Below, one piece after another: positions 1 through 8,663 of a DNA stretch of 64,000 nucleotides (its first letter is position 1; each line of letters opens with the position of its first letter). Source of the stretch: G963556115 sp963667375. Lineage in GTDB: Bacteria; Planctomycetota; SZUA-567. The notes under the pieces were generated by a model, which had not been told where the DNA came from, did no database searches, and saw only the letters and a list, made by a program, of their open reading frames with translations. The stretch covers positions 3,596,001-3,660,000 of the forward strand of contig OY763323.1 of the NCBI GenBank assembly GCA_963667375.1, read 5' to 3'. Position numbers and translations under genes: made by a program.

Positions 1-118
1 TTGTTTCTGAATCAGCCCCATTCTCTTCCAGAGCAAGCAGATCATGCTCGACCTCAACAATATTCTGCTTACTCTCAAGAATAAATTCTTCAAGAATTTC
101 CTTGTCTTCTTCACCCAT
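1..118 (-). CDS. CheA-like histidine kinase, N-terminal piece (cut by window edge)
   Basis: The minus strand from 118 starts ATG and reads MGEEDKEILEEF, then a helix with ESKQNIVEVEHDLLALEENG. This matches the start of the Hpt (P1) domain of CheA-type chemotaxis kinases, which normally begins EILEEFI.ES...L..IE.DLL.LE and carries the phosphorylated His about 10-15 residues further on, here beyond the edge. A ribosome site (TTTGGAG, 8 nt before ATG) supports the start. Only 39 codons are visible, so other Hpt-domain proteins remain possible. Confidence 0.7.
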   Translation of the reverse strand, partial: MGEEDKEILEEFILESKQNIVEVEHDLLALEENGADSET

Positions 119-490
119 GCACAATTCTCCAAACCGTATCAAGAGAAATATAATTTCGCACCAATAACGAGTTAAGCCGGTCAGTAATACTATTCATGAA
201 ACCGTGACACTATATCACCTGAGTGCCCAACCGCTTTGCAGCGCCCGTTATTTATATTGACAGCTGATCAGGACAACGATCCAACCAAACACTAGACCGC
301 TTTACCTAAACCCCGCCATAATATCGCCCATCACTTTGTAACAAAAATTTACACAAACACATGTAAAGCATTCTAATTTATTTTTCAAAATATTTCAAAC
401 AAAAAAAATGACAAAAAAGAAACAAACACCATTATGTAATATAATGGTGTTTGTTCTGTAGATAATTAGTAATATGTCACCAGATAAATA
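119..490. other. Intergenic region, CheA-like gene leader
   Basis: This AT-rich 372-bp stretch has no supportable gene. It holds the leader of the CheA-like gene and, near its right end, the terminator of the next gene. No RNA gene or clear repeat was seen. Confidence 0.6.
421..455 (-). terminator. Rho-independent terminator of the 136-aa gene
   Basis: Perfect 15-bp inverted repeat (421-435 and 441-455) with the 5-nt loop GTAAT. On the minus strand it is followed by T-rich sequence (complement of the A-runs at 400-420). It lies 36 bp past the stop of the gene ending at 491. Confidence 0.85.
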
Positions 491-901
491 TTATGACAAC
501 TTTTTCAATACTTCCATATCATTCTGCATATTCAGAATCATTTCCCGCAACTGATCAGAAAAAATAAACGCTGAAAATATTGCTGCGATCAATTCTGAAG
601 TCTCTGCGGTTTTATTCACTGAAGTGACAGTTTCATAGAGTTTGTATAATTTTTCGTCGACTTCCCGGGATTTGATCAGAATCAACCCATAGAACCGCAT
701 CTGATCATATAAACTGCTACTCACAACACTTTTAGAAATATATACAGGAATCAGTCCTACGAGTTTTTTGCATGCCTGAAGTTCGGTTTCTGCCAAATAG
801 GTCGAGCCGTCCAGAATATTTATTATCTTTAAAAACAGCTTGGATAACTCACATGACTTTATCCATAGCGCATCTTTTCGTAAAACCTCAACGTTATCCA
901 T
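491..901 (-). CDS. Hypothetical protein, alpha-helical, 136 aa
   Basis: The start is placed at the ATG at 901 (MDNVEVLRKD), which has GGAG 5 nt upstream; the reading frame runs to a TTG at 919, but that overlaps the ribosome site. The protein is almost all amphipathic helix, with no signal peptide and no clear membrane segment. The middle (LVGLIPVYISKSVV, then YDQMRFYGLILIK) faintly recalls the four-helix-bundle proteins encoded in rRNA intervening sequences, but the match is too weak to name it. It is a single-gene unit with its own terminator. Function unknown. Confidence 0.6.
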   Translation of the reverse strand: MDNVEVLRKDALWIKSCELSKLFLKIINILDGSTYLAETELQACKKLVGLIPVYISKSVVSSSLYDQMRFYGLILIKSREVDEKLYKLYETVTSVNKTAETSELIAAIFSAFIFSDQLREMILNMQNDMEVLKKLS

Positions 902-1161
902 GCCGTCTCCTTCTATCAAGTTTTGCTATCTTCACTATGCATATCGACACTCAGAACAATTCACCCCACACAATTTCAACACGTTTATTACCAAATAGTA
1001 TTATTTTGCAAGATAATGACGCAGCAGCGTAGCGCTTCCTACCCTGAATCCTGCATCAGATCATTGCCCGGTCAAAATCTAAAAAGTAACGCATATAGCG
1101 ATATAGCACTAAACGTTTTATTACAAATTCATACAGGATATACAAATTCTTTAAGACCGGC

Positions 1162-1611
1162 TTACCCTTTACGCACTCTCACAGATTTGACTAAAATTAT
1201 CATACCCCAAAACGCCCCAACCCCGCTAAACCCCAGTGTCCAGCCGGCATGAGGAAAAACCTAAAACAATACCCGTGATCCGCTGCCCCATAAGAACAGT
1301 ATAAATGCCGTCAGAACAAGCTGTAGCCATTGAATACACACATTTGATTCTGAAAACAGCTTATACATAAGCGGGAGCATTTTAACGAAGATGGCATAAA
1401 GCCCATAAATAATCAGCAACGTGCCGATAATAAATAACAACCAGGGAGAAAGACCTAGCCCACGGTTGAAATGCCCAGTATCCTCATGCAGCACAACTGC
1501 AACTGACAGTAATATTGCAAACGACAGCAGCACAATCACGCCATATTTCAAAGCACTCTTTATTGAGGGACCTGATGCCAGATGCGCCTCCAATGTAGAA
1601 TTACCGCACAA
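1162..1611 (-). pseudogene. Decayed small membrane protein gene with in-frame TAG
   Basis: A 116-codon frame (1611-1261) encodes three hydrophobic segments and stops at TAG (1261-1263). The same frame continues for 32 codons to TAA at 1162-1164 and encodes a plausible fourth membrane helix (AGWTLGFSGVGAFWGMIILV) with a basic end (KSVRVRKG). The positive-inside tail makes chance reading unlikely. The only start is a TTG with a poor ribosome site, and an ATG AAG at 1641-1636 lies in another frame, so the 5' end may be damaged too. Probably a broken four-helix membrane protein; a functional 116-aa protein cannot be excluded. No family recognised. Confidence 0.5.
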
Positions 1612-1722
1612 TTCCAGTTCAAATACTTCAAGAACTTCATATTAAAGTATCGTCGGAAATCAATTAATATTGAAACATATTATCTGTATTTCAAGAACAC
1701 CTCAATATACTGCAAATAATCA

Positions 1723-1753
1723 AATCCCACAGTCAAAGAATGACTGCAGGATT
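1723..1753 (-). terminator. Weak hairpin after the isomerase gene
   Basis: Two-part stem: AATCC/GGATT outside and CAGTCA/TGACTG inside, separated by a 2x2 internal loop, with loop AAGAA. It lies 43 bp past the stop at 1796 and is followed on the minus strand by a moderately T-rich stretch. Likely the end of the catabolic cluster transcript. Confidence 0.5.
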
Positions 1754-1795
1754 ATCATATGTTAAAACCGCTCAATAATCACTTAATCTGGTTAC

Positions 1796-3205
1796 CTACT
1801 GATGTCTGTATACTTCCCACCCGAGATAATTCTCCATTGCCTCTTTCAATACATCCGCCACCCGTGAACGATTCATTGCGACATGATGTTCATACCCGTT
1901 TTTGCATAAATAATCCAAAAGTTTCTGTAGATTATCAATTTTAGCAACCGCCGGCGAACCAATAGTATCAACTTTGTCATCGGTAAATATGCCCTCACCC
2001 ACATAAGCTTTGACCGTTCCCTTAAACTCATCGGTAGAGATCTTGGCAAAAGTCATATCCTTTGCCGCCGCGACACAGCCTTTGCAGGCTCCGAAACAAT
2101 TTTCATACCCGAGACTTGCCCCAAGAATATCCAGACTTCCAATCTCAATATCCGTACCAAAGAAACTCTTCGGATAATTTGAGCAATGAAAGAGTACACA
2201 CTTGTCACGGTCAGCACCATAACTGTTATTCCAGTCGAGATAACCGGAAGGCTCCTTTGAAGCCAGACTTAGAGCATACATGCTTATAGCTCCGGTTACA
2301 TCGGTTTCACAGGATAAAGGTCTACCCTTCTCACCACTCATGCTCATAGGCAGACACGCAGCACAGTGATAAATGTTTTCAATTGGATCCCAACACTGAA
2401 CAGTACCGGCGACACAGCCATTTTCGTCCATAAATTTCTCTATAGCCAGGGATAATTTCGCAGATTTCATTACCGATTCATCCTTGATGTCATCGGCTAT
2501 CCTCCCATAATTTCGAATTTCAGCCAGACGTTCTGCAGCATCAGCATCCTTGAATGTATCACACCGGGCAATCAGAGACGCCATGTCAACAGGAACAACG
2601 GTAATACCTGATTTCTGCAACAATTTTTCGGAATAACGCACCGTATTGAATGCCGCAGGTCTGGTACCGAACTGCGCAATCCGAGCCCCCTTTAAACCGG
2701 TAACAACATCACACACGCCAGAAAAACGCTGAAGATCTGTGGTAAAACTTTCACTGTCAATACAACTTGTATGCTGTGTAGTATTGGTAAAACGAATACC
2801 ATACTGATAGAGATTGGCACAAATTGAAAGTTTACCACAAAAAGCGTCACGCCTGTTTGCAAGGTCCATATGCTCAATATCATCATCACAAGCATGTATA
2901 AGTACCGGAACGTCAAGCTCAGCCATACTTATTGAAGCGACGGTTGCTATTTCATCCCCAAAATTCGGTGCCGTTACAATTATTCCCTTGATATCACTCT
3001 TATTCTCATAAAACAGCTTGGCACACTTCTGAGCATCATCAAAGGTCTCAACTGTACCTCCTGTTCTCGTTTCACCCTCACCGAGAATCACATATTCATA
3101 TCCCAATTCCTCCAGTTTTACCATCAGGTCCTTACGCCCCTGTTCAGCAAGCGCAGGGTTAAAAAAGCCTCTGGTCGTTACAATCAAGCCGAATTTAGTT
3201 TTCAT
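1796..3205 (-). CDS. L-fucose/L-arabinose isomerase-family protein
   Basis: A 469-aa soluble protein. The start is the ATG at 3205 (MKTKFGLIV) preceded by AGGAA; an upstream TTG overlaps that site. It has the fold pattern of the sugar isomerases of the L-fucose/L-arabinose type, which interconvert aldoses and ketoses with a divalent metal. There is a Rossmann-like start (FGLIVTTRGFFNPALAEQ), an alternating alpha/beta N-half, a Cys-rich late part (GYENCFGACKGC), and a C-terminal GYEHHVAMNRSRVADVL that is typical of this clade of fucose-isomerase-like proteins. The exact substrate is not readable. It is the last gene of the sugar cluster, 282 bp after the RpiR gene, and may also have its own promoter at 3268-3273. 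Confidence 0.75.
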   Translation of the reverse strand: MKTKFGLIVTTRGFFNPALAEQGRKDLMVKLEELGYEYVILGEGETRTGGTVETFDDAQKCAKLFYENKSDIKGIIVTAPNFGDEIATVASISMAELDVPVLIHACDDDIEHMDLANRRDAFCGKLSICANLYQYGIRFTNTTQHTSCIDSESFTTDLQRFSGVCDVVTGLKGARIAQFGTRPAAFNTVRYSEKLLQKSGITVVPVDMASLIARCDTFKDADAAERLAEIRNYGRIADDIKDESVMKSAKLSLAIEKFMDENGCVAGTVQCWDPIENIYHCAACLPMSMSGEKGRPLSCETDVTGAISMYALSLASKEPSGYLDWNNSYGADRDKCVLFHCSNYPKSFFGTDIEIGSLDILGASLGYENCFGACKGCVAAAKDMTFAKISTDEFKGTVKAYVGEGIFTDDKVDTIGSPAVAKIDNLQKLLDYLCKNGYEHHVAMNRSRVADVLKEAMENYLGWEVYRHQ

Positions 3206-3267
3206 AATAAATTTCCTATTCAAATACTTCTGACAACACTATAAATTTAACAAACACAAAAAACTTC

Positions 3268-3273
3268 ATTATA
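3268..3273 (-). promoter_or_regulatory. Candidate -10 element for the isomerase gene
   Basis: A perfect TATAAT on the minus strand lies about 63 bp upstream of the isomerase start. No good -35 hexamer is present 17 bp upstream (TTTAAT only), so this would be a weak or activator-dependent promoter. Confidence 0.35.
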
Positions 3274-3486
3274 TACTGCTAGCAATCGCAATTAAAACTG
3301 CTAAAAACCGCGCAGCAACTTGCAATTTCACACTTCGATATATTATAAAATCCCGATCTGACAAACACCGCTGCCCGACAAAACAGCAAACTACTTCGCA
3401 TCAGAGACAAAACGCCCCCTGCCGATGCAAAATGAATTTATGCACCAGTTGAGAACTCACCAACAATTAATTACAGGATTCTGTAT

Positions 3487-4350
3487 TCAGGCTTTATTAG
3501 GTTTGACCGCAGTATTGGAATTCGTCAGAATTTCCACATTATGATGCCCCAGTATTTTAAGGGTGCAGATATACAATATCTCGATAATAAAAAACTGGGT
3601 TATACGTTTTGAAATAACCTCTCCATTGGTATCAGTTGTAAACGAATAGCCCTGCAGGATAATATCAGCCTCCAAAGCCAGAGGAGAAGTCTCATAATTG
3701 GTAATGACAATCATCGGTATCCGGTATTTTTTAGCAGCTTTCGCCAGATTGAGCAGCGATTTGGTCAACCCGGAATGAGATATAATAATGAGCACATCTG
3801 TATCCGGATTCATCTGAGAACAGAGAATAAGCTGCATGTCAATGTCGGTTGAAGTAAAACACTGTAAACCGATACGAATAAATTTATGGTATGCGGCATC
3901 AGCAGTTACAGCGCCGTCACCAACTCCGGCAACCAGAATTTTATGTGCTCCGGCTATTATCTCAGCGGCATTATTGATCTTGTCCAGCTCCAGAAAGTTA
4001 TAGGTATCCTCCAGAGATTGCGCCGTAGTTTCATAAACCTTCTTTATTATAGATTCTACCGAGTCCTCCAGTTTCATATCATCATACTGCAGCACCGGCG
4101 GATTATTAATATAATCTGCAAACTTACGCCGCATATCCAGATAACCGTCATAGCCGAGTTTTTTCGCGAAGCGCACCACCGTCGCTTCACTGCAATCTGC
4201 TTCTGCAGCAAGATTCTTTACCGTTGTTGCCGGAACAGCCAGAGTACCATTCATAAGAATATCCGCTATCCGCTTCTCACTTTTATTCAATGAAATATAA
4301 ATAGACTGTAACTTTAGGCAACATTCACGTGGCATACAGTTAGTCTTCAT
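3487..4350 (-). CDS. MurR/RpiR-family transcriptional regulator
   Basis: 287 aa, with ATG after GGAGG (9-nt spacing). Residues about 5-80 form the RpiR helix-turn-helix (LNKSEKRIADILM, then ATTVKNLAAEADCSEATVVRFAKKLGY). Residues about 120-265 form a SIS sugar-phosphate-binding domain, with IIISHSG as the phosphosugar loop. Members of this family sense a sugar phosphate made by the pathway they control. It sits between the catabolic genes and the isomerase, so it is the obvious regulator of the 1.8-15 kb cluster. A 17-bp palindrome in its own upstream region suggests autoregulation. Confidence 0.9.
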   Translation of the reverse strand: MKTNCMPRECCLKLQSIYISLNKSEKRIADILMNGTLAVPATTVKNLAAEADCSEATVVRFAKKLGYDGYLDMRRKFADYINNPPVLQYDDMKLEDSVESIIKKVYETTAQSLEDTYNFLELDKINNAAEIIAGAHKILVAGVGDGAVTADAAYHKFIRIGLQCFTSTDIDMQLILCSQMNPDTDVLIIISHSGLTKSLLNLAKAAKKYRIPMIVITNYETSPLALEADIILQGYSFTTDTNGEVISKRITQFFIIEILYICTLKILGHHNVEILTNSNTAVKPNKA

Positions 4351-4444
4351 AGGTATCCACCTCCAGACATAATAAAAAATCCCGTGTATTAAAGCAGCGG
4401 CACTTAATAATAATATGCTAAAATAAACGTATTATAAATTTTAT

Positions 4445-4461
4445 AAGTATATTATATACTT
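4445..4461. promoter_or_regulatory. AT-rich palindrome upstream of rpiR-like gene
   Basis: AAGTATATTATATACTT is a perfect 8+1+8 palindrome, 95 bp upstream of the RpiR start, and overlaps TATAAT-like hexamers on the minus strand. It is a candidate promoter with operator for the regulator gene. Its base composition makes chance palindromy fairly easy. Confidence 0.4.
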
Positions 4462-4571
4462 TTTAAAGTAAATTGAAATATTATCCAAACTCAGCTTGTT
4501 TTCAATAGACACATATAACATAATTATTTGTTACTGATAGCATAACCCGCAGTATTCCCCACAACAACAAG

Positions 4572-5633
4572 TTATTGCGATAATATACTATCGGCTTTCA
4601 ATTCAATATTTATCCCCAGCAGTTTTTCTGCTACCTCTTTAATTACCGGATAACTACCGGTAAAATAATGAGTTGCTATCCGGTCATAACTGAACTTTCT
4701 GCCTGTAACGCCGCCAATAGCCAGACAACTGCACTCATGCTCAGCAAATCCTCCCATCCTGCCATCATCATTATACACATGCAGTGCAGACCCGGTTTTA
4801 GCTACATCTCCAGCAGGAGATTTAAAATACTGCCCCGCCGGATCCACATGAAAATCCCGCAATAACATATAATACCTGTCACCAGCTTTACCGACATATC
4901 CGGATCTTCCTGTAAGTGCACTGGCATTATAACCGACCTTATACTTACAGCGCCCGTCAATTTTTAAACGTACATACTTAGGATAAACTACCTGATATCC
5001 AGACCTGAAATGATCATAATACTCCGTAAAATCAACCGCTGAAATCACAGGAATATATAACACTCCTTGAGGATTAAGCTGAAGCAGATTCCAGGCCTCG
5101 CTAACCACCGCATCAGAGGTCTCTTCCTGAAGCATTATCTCATGATAATACCCAAAGTGCTCTACCGGTATATCAGGAACCGGATTTACCGCTGGCGACA
5201 CCCGTCTCTGTATAGCCAGTTCCTTGCGTTGCACTGTCCGGTGCACCTGCAGTGAGACCTTCTCCTCCAGTACACAGACACCGTCGCCTTCTGTCTTCAG
5301 GGTATAAAATCCCGGATCCAGATCATCCGGCACAGCGTAGCTCCCATCAAAATCCTCCAAATCAGGCACATTATACTGCAACTCAGGAGCAATCCACAAT
5401 CTGTCACCACCGATGTTCCAGACACGCTCGGCCAGCATTTCAGCAAACCTTCTTCTATCGCTGAACGCTGGATTTATCCATGAATAACTGAATCCGGCAG
5501 CACCTCTGAACGGACCGAAAATTCTGCCGCCATAAGCCGAAATAATCAGGTTACAATCCTCAGCGAGCCTAATGACCTTATACTTGAGGTTATTTTCATC
5601 AAGCCGGGAGCAGACCTGTCCGAAGGTAATCAT
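4572..5633 (-). CDS. DUF6786-like (mutarotase-fold) protein
   Basis: 353 aa, cytosolic, with ATG after GAGGG. The N-terminal part (LIISAYGGRIFGPF, then SYSWINPAF) and GGDRLWIAPE resemble the uncharacterised galactose-mutarotase-fold family often annotated DUF6786, found in sugar clusters of Bacteroidota and Lentisphaerota. That fold binds a sugar in a beta-sandwich cleft, as in aldose 1-epimerases, but I cannot point to the catalytic His pair. It lies 68 bp after the VOC gene in the same cluster, so a role in sugar epimerisation or recognition is plausible. The family assignment rests on remembered motif patterns. Confidence 0.55.
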   Translation of the reverse strand: MITFGQVCSRLDENNLKYKVIRLAEDCNLIISAYGGRIFGPFRGAAGFSYSWINPAFSDRRRFAEMLAERVWNIGGDRLWIAPELQYNVPDLEDFDGSYAVPDDLDPGFYTLKTEGDGVCVLEEKVSLQVHRTVQRKELAIQRRVSPAVNPVPDIPVEHFGYYHEIMLQEETSDAVVSEAWNLLQLNPQGVLYIPVISAVDFTEYYDHFRSGYQVVYPKYVRLKIDGRCKYKVGYNASALTGRSGYVGKAGDRYYMLLRDFHVDPAGQYFKSPAGDVAKTGSALHVYNDDGRMGGFAEHECSCLAIGGVTGRKFSYDRIATHYFTGSYPVIKEVAEKLLGINIELKADSILSQ

Positions 5634-5701
5634 ATAATCCCTCTACAATCATAAACATTGTAAATACATACTTACCAATCCTACTTAACCTGCTAGCAGT
5701 A

Positions 5702-6211
5702 TCACTCAGCCGGAAAAATCTTTTGCGGTTCATGCCGTCTTGCCGGACGCTGAATCAATTCATAGGTTATTCCAAAATCTTTTTCGGTATCCAGATAAGC
5801 GTATTTACCATCACCGTCAAGTCCAAAGCCACTGCCATCCATAAGAACTCCATAACCTGCAGACTCGGCCTTGGCAAGACATGCTTCAATATCCTCAACC
5901 ACGATCCCGAAATGCTGAAGACCATAGCCATGTTTATTGATGAAATCCTGCAGCACCGACTCACCGCTGATATGCTGAATCAGTTCCACCCGATTCGGAC
6001 CAAAATATGATAGCGCTATTTTCATGGTATAATCTGCCGGATTACCATGATAAGTCATCTTGGAGACCATCGGTGCACAATACGTGTAAAAATGCCAGTT
6101 AGCGATACCAAATTTTTCATAATAATTTTTTACTGTAAATTCCAGATCTTCAACAACAAAACCAAGTTGAGTCACGCCTTCATCCAGAAACGGCAGTTTT
6201 CCTATGTTCAT
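5702..6211 (-). CDS. VOC-superfamily (glyoxalase/epimerase-like) protein
   Basis: 169 aa. Two beta-alpha-beta-beta-beta modules are visible: GVTQLGFVVEDLEFTV... and LQHFGIVVEDIEACL.... The usual metal-ligand positions of the vicinal-oxygen-chelate fold read Q (first strand), Q (VELIQH), H (LQHFGI) and E (TYELIQ), so the first His of methylmalonyl-CoA-epimerase-type members is replaced by Gln. Its ATG overlaps the stop of the dehydrogenase gene by 4 nt (ATGA), showing translational coupling. The chemistry cannot be named; an epimerase, isomerase or lyase acting on a cluster intermediate is likely. Confidence 0.75.
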   Translation of the reverse strand: MNIGKLPFLDEGVTQLGFVVEDLEFTVKNYYEKFGIANWHFYTYCAPMVSKMTYHGNPADYTMKIALSYFGPNRVELIQHISGESVLQDFINKHGYGLQHFGIVVEDIEACLAKAESAGYGVLMDGSGFGLDGDGKYAYLDTEKDFGITYELIQRPARRHEPQKIFPAE

Positions 6212-7260
6212 GGTTTAAACACCCCTTTCAATACCTTACCTTCAAGAGCCAGTCTGCTTCCTTCCGCAAAATCTTCGAGACTATAACGGTGACTGACAAG
6301 TTTTTCCGCCGGAAACTGTCCGGTAGTAATCAGATTCAGTGACGCTTTAAAATGCATCGGTGAGAATGTGGTAGTACCGATTATATACAATCCCTTATAG
6401 TGGACTTTATTCATATCCATATCAACAATGCTGTTATCCTTGGGCAGCCCGCCGAACTGAATAACCTTACCCCCCTTCTTCACCATATCCAGCCCCTGCC
6501 TGGGAGCGATCGGAGCCGGAGTAGCGGCAATAACCACATCCGCCCCTTTCCCGCCTGTCAATTCCAGAACTCTGGCAATAGGATCCTCACGCTCCGCATT
6601 TATCAGAGCATCCGCCCCAAAGTCCTCTGCAAAAGCCAGACGACTGTCATTAATATCAACTATAAATATTTTGGACGCTCCACGTAACCGCGCCAGAGCA
6701 ATATGAATACAGCCGATCGGGCCACTGCCTATAATAACCACGGTATTACCCAGAGTAACTCCTGCGCGCTGCTGTGCATTGATGCAGGATGAAATAGGTT
6801 CCGCCACACTTGCAAGTACCGGATCCACACCCTCTGCAACCAGTTCAATATTTCCTTGTTGCAGGCTTTCATAGGGTATTGCCATATATTCAGCCAGGCC
6901 GCCCTGCCAGTGTTGCGCCAATTCACGCGGCTTCTCACAGAGTTCATACTCACCGCTGCGGCAGTAATCACATTCACCGCAATAGACATTCGGTCCGATA
7001 GCCAGCCGCTCACCCACCTGCCATTTACCACCATACTCACTCCCGACAGAGTGCACTGTGCCGCAGACCTCATGCCCTATAGTCCAGGGAAAAGTTATAT
7101 TTCTATGACCGCTGCGCAGTGTCCGCAGATCAGAGCCGCACAACCCGCAGGCTTCAACCTTTAACAGCAGTCCCTTAGCAGGAACTTCCGGCACCGGCAC
7201 ATCTTCAATGGAGTAGTCCATCGGTGCTTTTATTACCATTGCTCTCATTGTCTTCTTCAT
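6208..7260 (-). CDS. Zinc-dependent alcohol/polyol dehydrogenase (MDR family)
   Basis: 350 aa, with ATG after AGG. It is a typical medium-chain dehydrogenase. The catalytic zinc region is EACGLCGSDLR...FPWTIGHEVCG. The structural zinc is held by four cysteines in VYCGECDYCRSGEYELCE. The nucleotide-binding loop is VVIIGSGPIGCIH, followed by an acidic residue (VDIN) that favours NAD(H). These enzymes oxidise secondary alcohols of polyols, sugars or threonine. It is coupled to the VOC gene downstream and follows the SAF-dehydrogenase gene, so two oxidoreductases act in the same pathway. Confidence 0.88.
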   Translation of the reverse strand: MKKTMRAMVIKAPMDYSIEDVPVPEVPAKGLLLKVEACGLCGSDLRTLRSGHRNITFPWTIGHEVCGTVHSVGSEYGGKWQVGERLAIGPNVYCGECDYCRSGEYELCEKPRELAQHWQGGLAEYMAIPYESLQQGNIELVAEGVDPVLASVAEPISSCINAQQRAGVTLGNTVVIIGSGPIGCIHIALARLRGASKIFIVDINDSRLAFAEDFGADALINAEREDPIARVLELTGGKGADVVIAATPAPIAPRQGLDMVKKGGKVIQFGGLPKDNSIVDMDMNKVHYKGLYIIGTTTFSPMHFKASLNLITTGQFPAEKLVSHRYSLEDFAEGSRLALEGKVLKGVFKP

Positions 7261-7356
7261 CTATACCTCCAAAGTATATACCACTGAAGTAAAAGTAACT
7301 AAATTATTGCTACACCATAATTTCAAGCTCTACCGCCACACCTGCACAGGGTCCGT

Positions 7357-8640
7357 TTAGAGCATCTCTTTCTGCAGCTCATATAGCTTATACACAAATG
7401 AATCAGCATTAACCGCAACCTGATCAAGCTTGATGTTTTCTCCCATCTTAATATCAGTCTTCACTACCGCATTACAGGCAATACCGATTGGAAGATAATT
7501 ATTCTGCTGCTGATCTTCATGCCGGATAATCACCCCATACCAGTCACTGCCGCCAATATCAGAGAGTTTCTGTCCCGCTTTAAGGTCACGCTTGGCTTTG
7601 CAGACGACGTCTGCGTGAACTTCACTCGCAGTAATAGTCCGCTCTCCCAAAACGACAGCTTCAGCAATTGACTGCGGCGTCTCAATATTGCAGAGATGAT
7701 ACGGGCGATACTGCAGATAATAAGGACCTTCCTTACCGCTCATAAACTTCATATCAGCACGCATTTTCTTATCATCGGTATAAACAATCGCAAACACCCC
7801 CGGAGCAACCTTGCCGGTAGAATAATCAACCACGCCACGCTGTGAAAGAATACCTCCATCTTCACGTGGTATGAATTTACTGGCCAGATCTTCAATTTCC
7901 ACCTTGGCGCCATGCATTCCCTCAACATCCGGTAACATCCCGGTTGCATTGGCAACAGCGCACATTTCAACCATGGTTTTAGTCCCATCCTTGAAAGCAG
8001 CCAGCATTTTAGGACTCATTGACTTACCTGCAGCTTCTTCAAGAATATACGGGGTATCCTTGCTCGCCGCATAATCAATCACATTATTCTTACCCTTACC
8101 GAGTGTCACTACTTCAAATCCCATCAACCGCGCCTGCTCATAAAGCATTTTACAGACACCCGGCTCATCACCGGAAGCTACGGTATAAACGGTATTCATC
8201 TTTCTGGCGAGATGATTCAGATAATATCCCACTGTAATATCAGTTTCGACATTAAGCATAATAATCGGTTTACGGTTCATTATAGAATTATAGGCCAGTT
8301 TTGCACCGATATCCGTGACCCCGGTCACATCGACATTGGCATCAATATTATCCAGTTCCACCAGAATCATAGCATTGTCGGTTACAACCTTACTTCCGGC
8401 TTCCAACGCTTTCTGTGCTTTGGCTGCACTGTCTACAGAGACAATATCAGTATAGCCCATACTCTTAAAGGCATTGATTGCAAGATCAACATTAATATCA
8501 GCCATACAATCTATTCTCATCCCGGTAATACGGTTTACCGCATGAGCCATTCCCGTTCCCATCTGACCGCATCCCACTATACCAACTCTAACCGGCTTAC
8601 CCATGTTCTGCAAGCCCTGCAACTTCGAGACTAATTCCAT
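7357..8640 (-). CDS. Homoserine-dehydrogenase-like oxidoreductase with SAF domain
   Basis: 427 aa; the start is the ATG at 8640 with AGGAG 8 nt upstream (the upstream GTG lies in the ribosome site). Residues about 15-150 are a Rossmann domain (VRVGIVGCGQMGTGMAHAVN), followed by a homoserine-dehydrogenase-like catalytic part (YTVASGDEPGVCKMLYEQAR). Residues about 340-420 form a SAF-like domain (ERTITASEVHADVVCKAKRDLKAGQKL). This architecture recurs beside sugar and polyol genes and is usually annotated only as an NAD(P)-dependent oxidoreductase. Substrate unknown. It lies 23 bp after the FGGY kinase. Confidence 0.8.
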   Translation of the reverse strand: MELVSKLQGLQNMGKPVRVGIVGCGQMGTGMAHAVNRITGMRIDCMADINVDLAINAFKSMGYTDIVSVDSAAKAQKALEAGSKVVTDNAMILVELDNIDANVDVTGVTDIGAKLAYNSIMNRKPIIMLNVETDITVGYYLNHLARKMNTVYTVASGDEPGVCKMLYEQARLMGFEVVTLGKGKNNVIDYAASKDTPYILEEAAGKSMSPKMLAAFKDGTKTMVEMCAVANATGMLPDVEGMHGAKVEIEDLASKFIPREDGGILSQRGVVDYSTGKVAPGVFAIVYTDDKKMRADMKFMSGKEGPYYLQYRPYHLCNIETPQSIAEAVVLGERTITASEVHADVVCKAKRDLKAGQKLSDIGGSDWYGVIIRHEDQQQNNYLPIGIACNAVVKTDIKMGENIKLDQVAVNADSFVYKLYELQKEML

Positions 8641-8663
8641 TTCAACGCTCCTCACATTAACAG

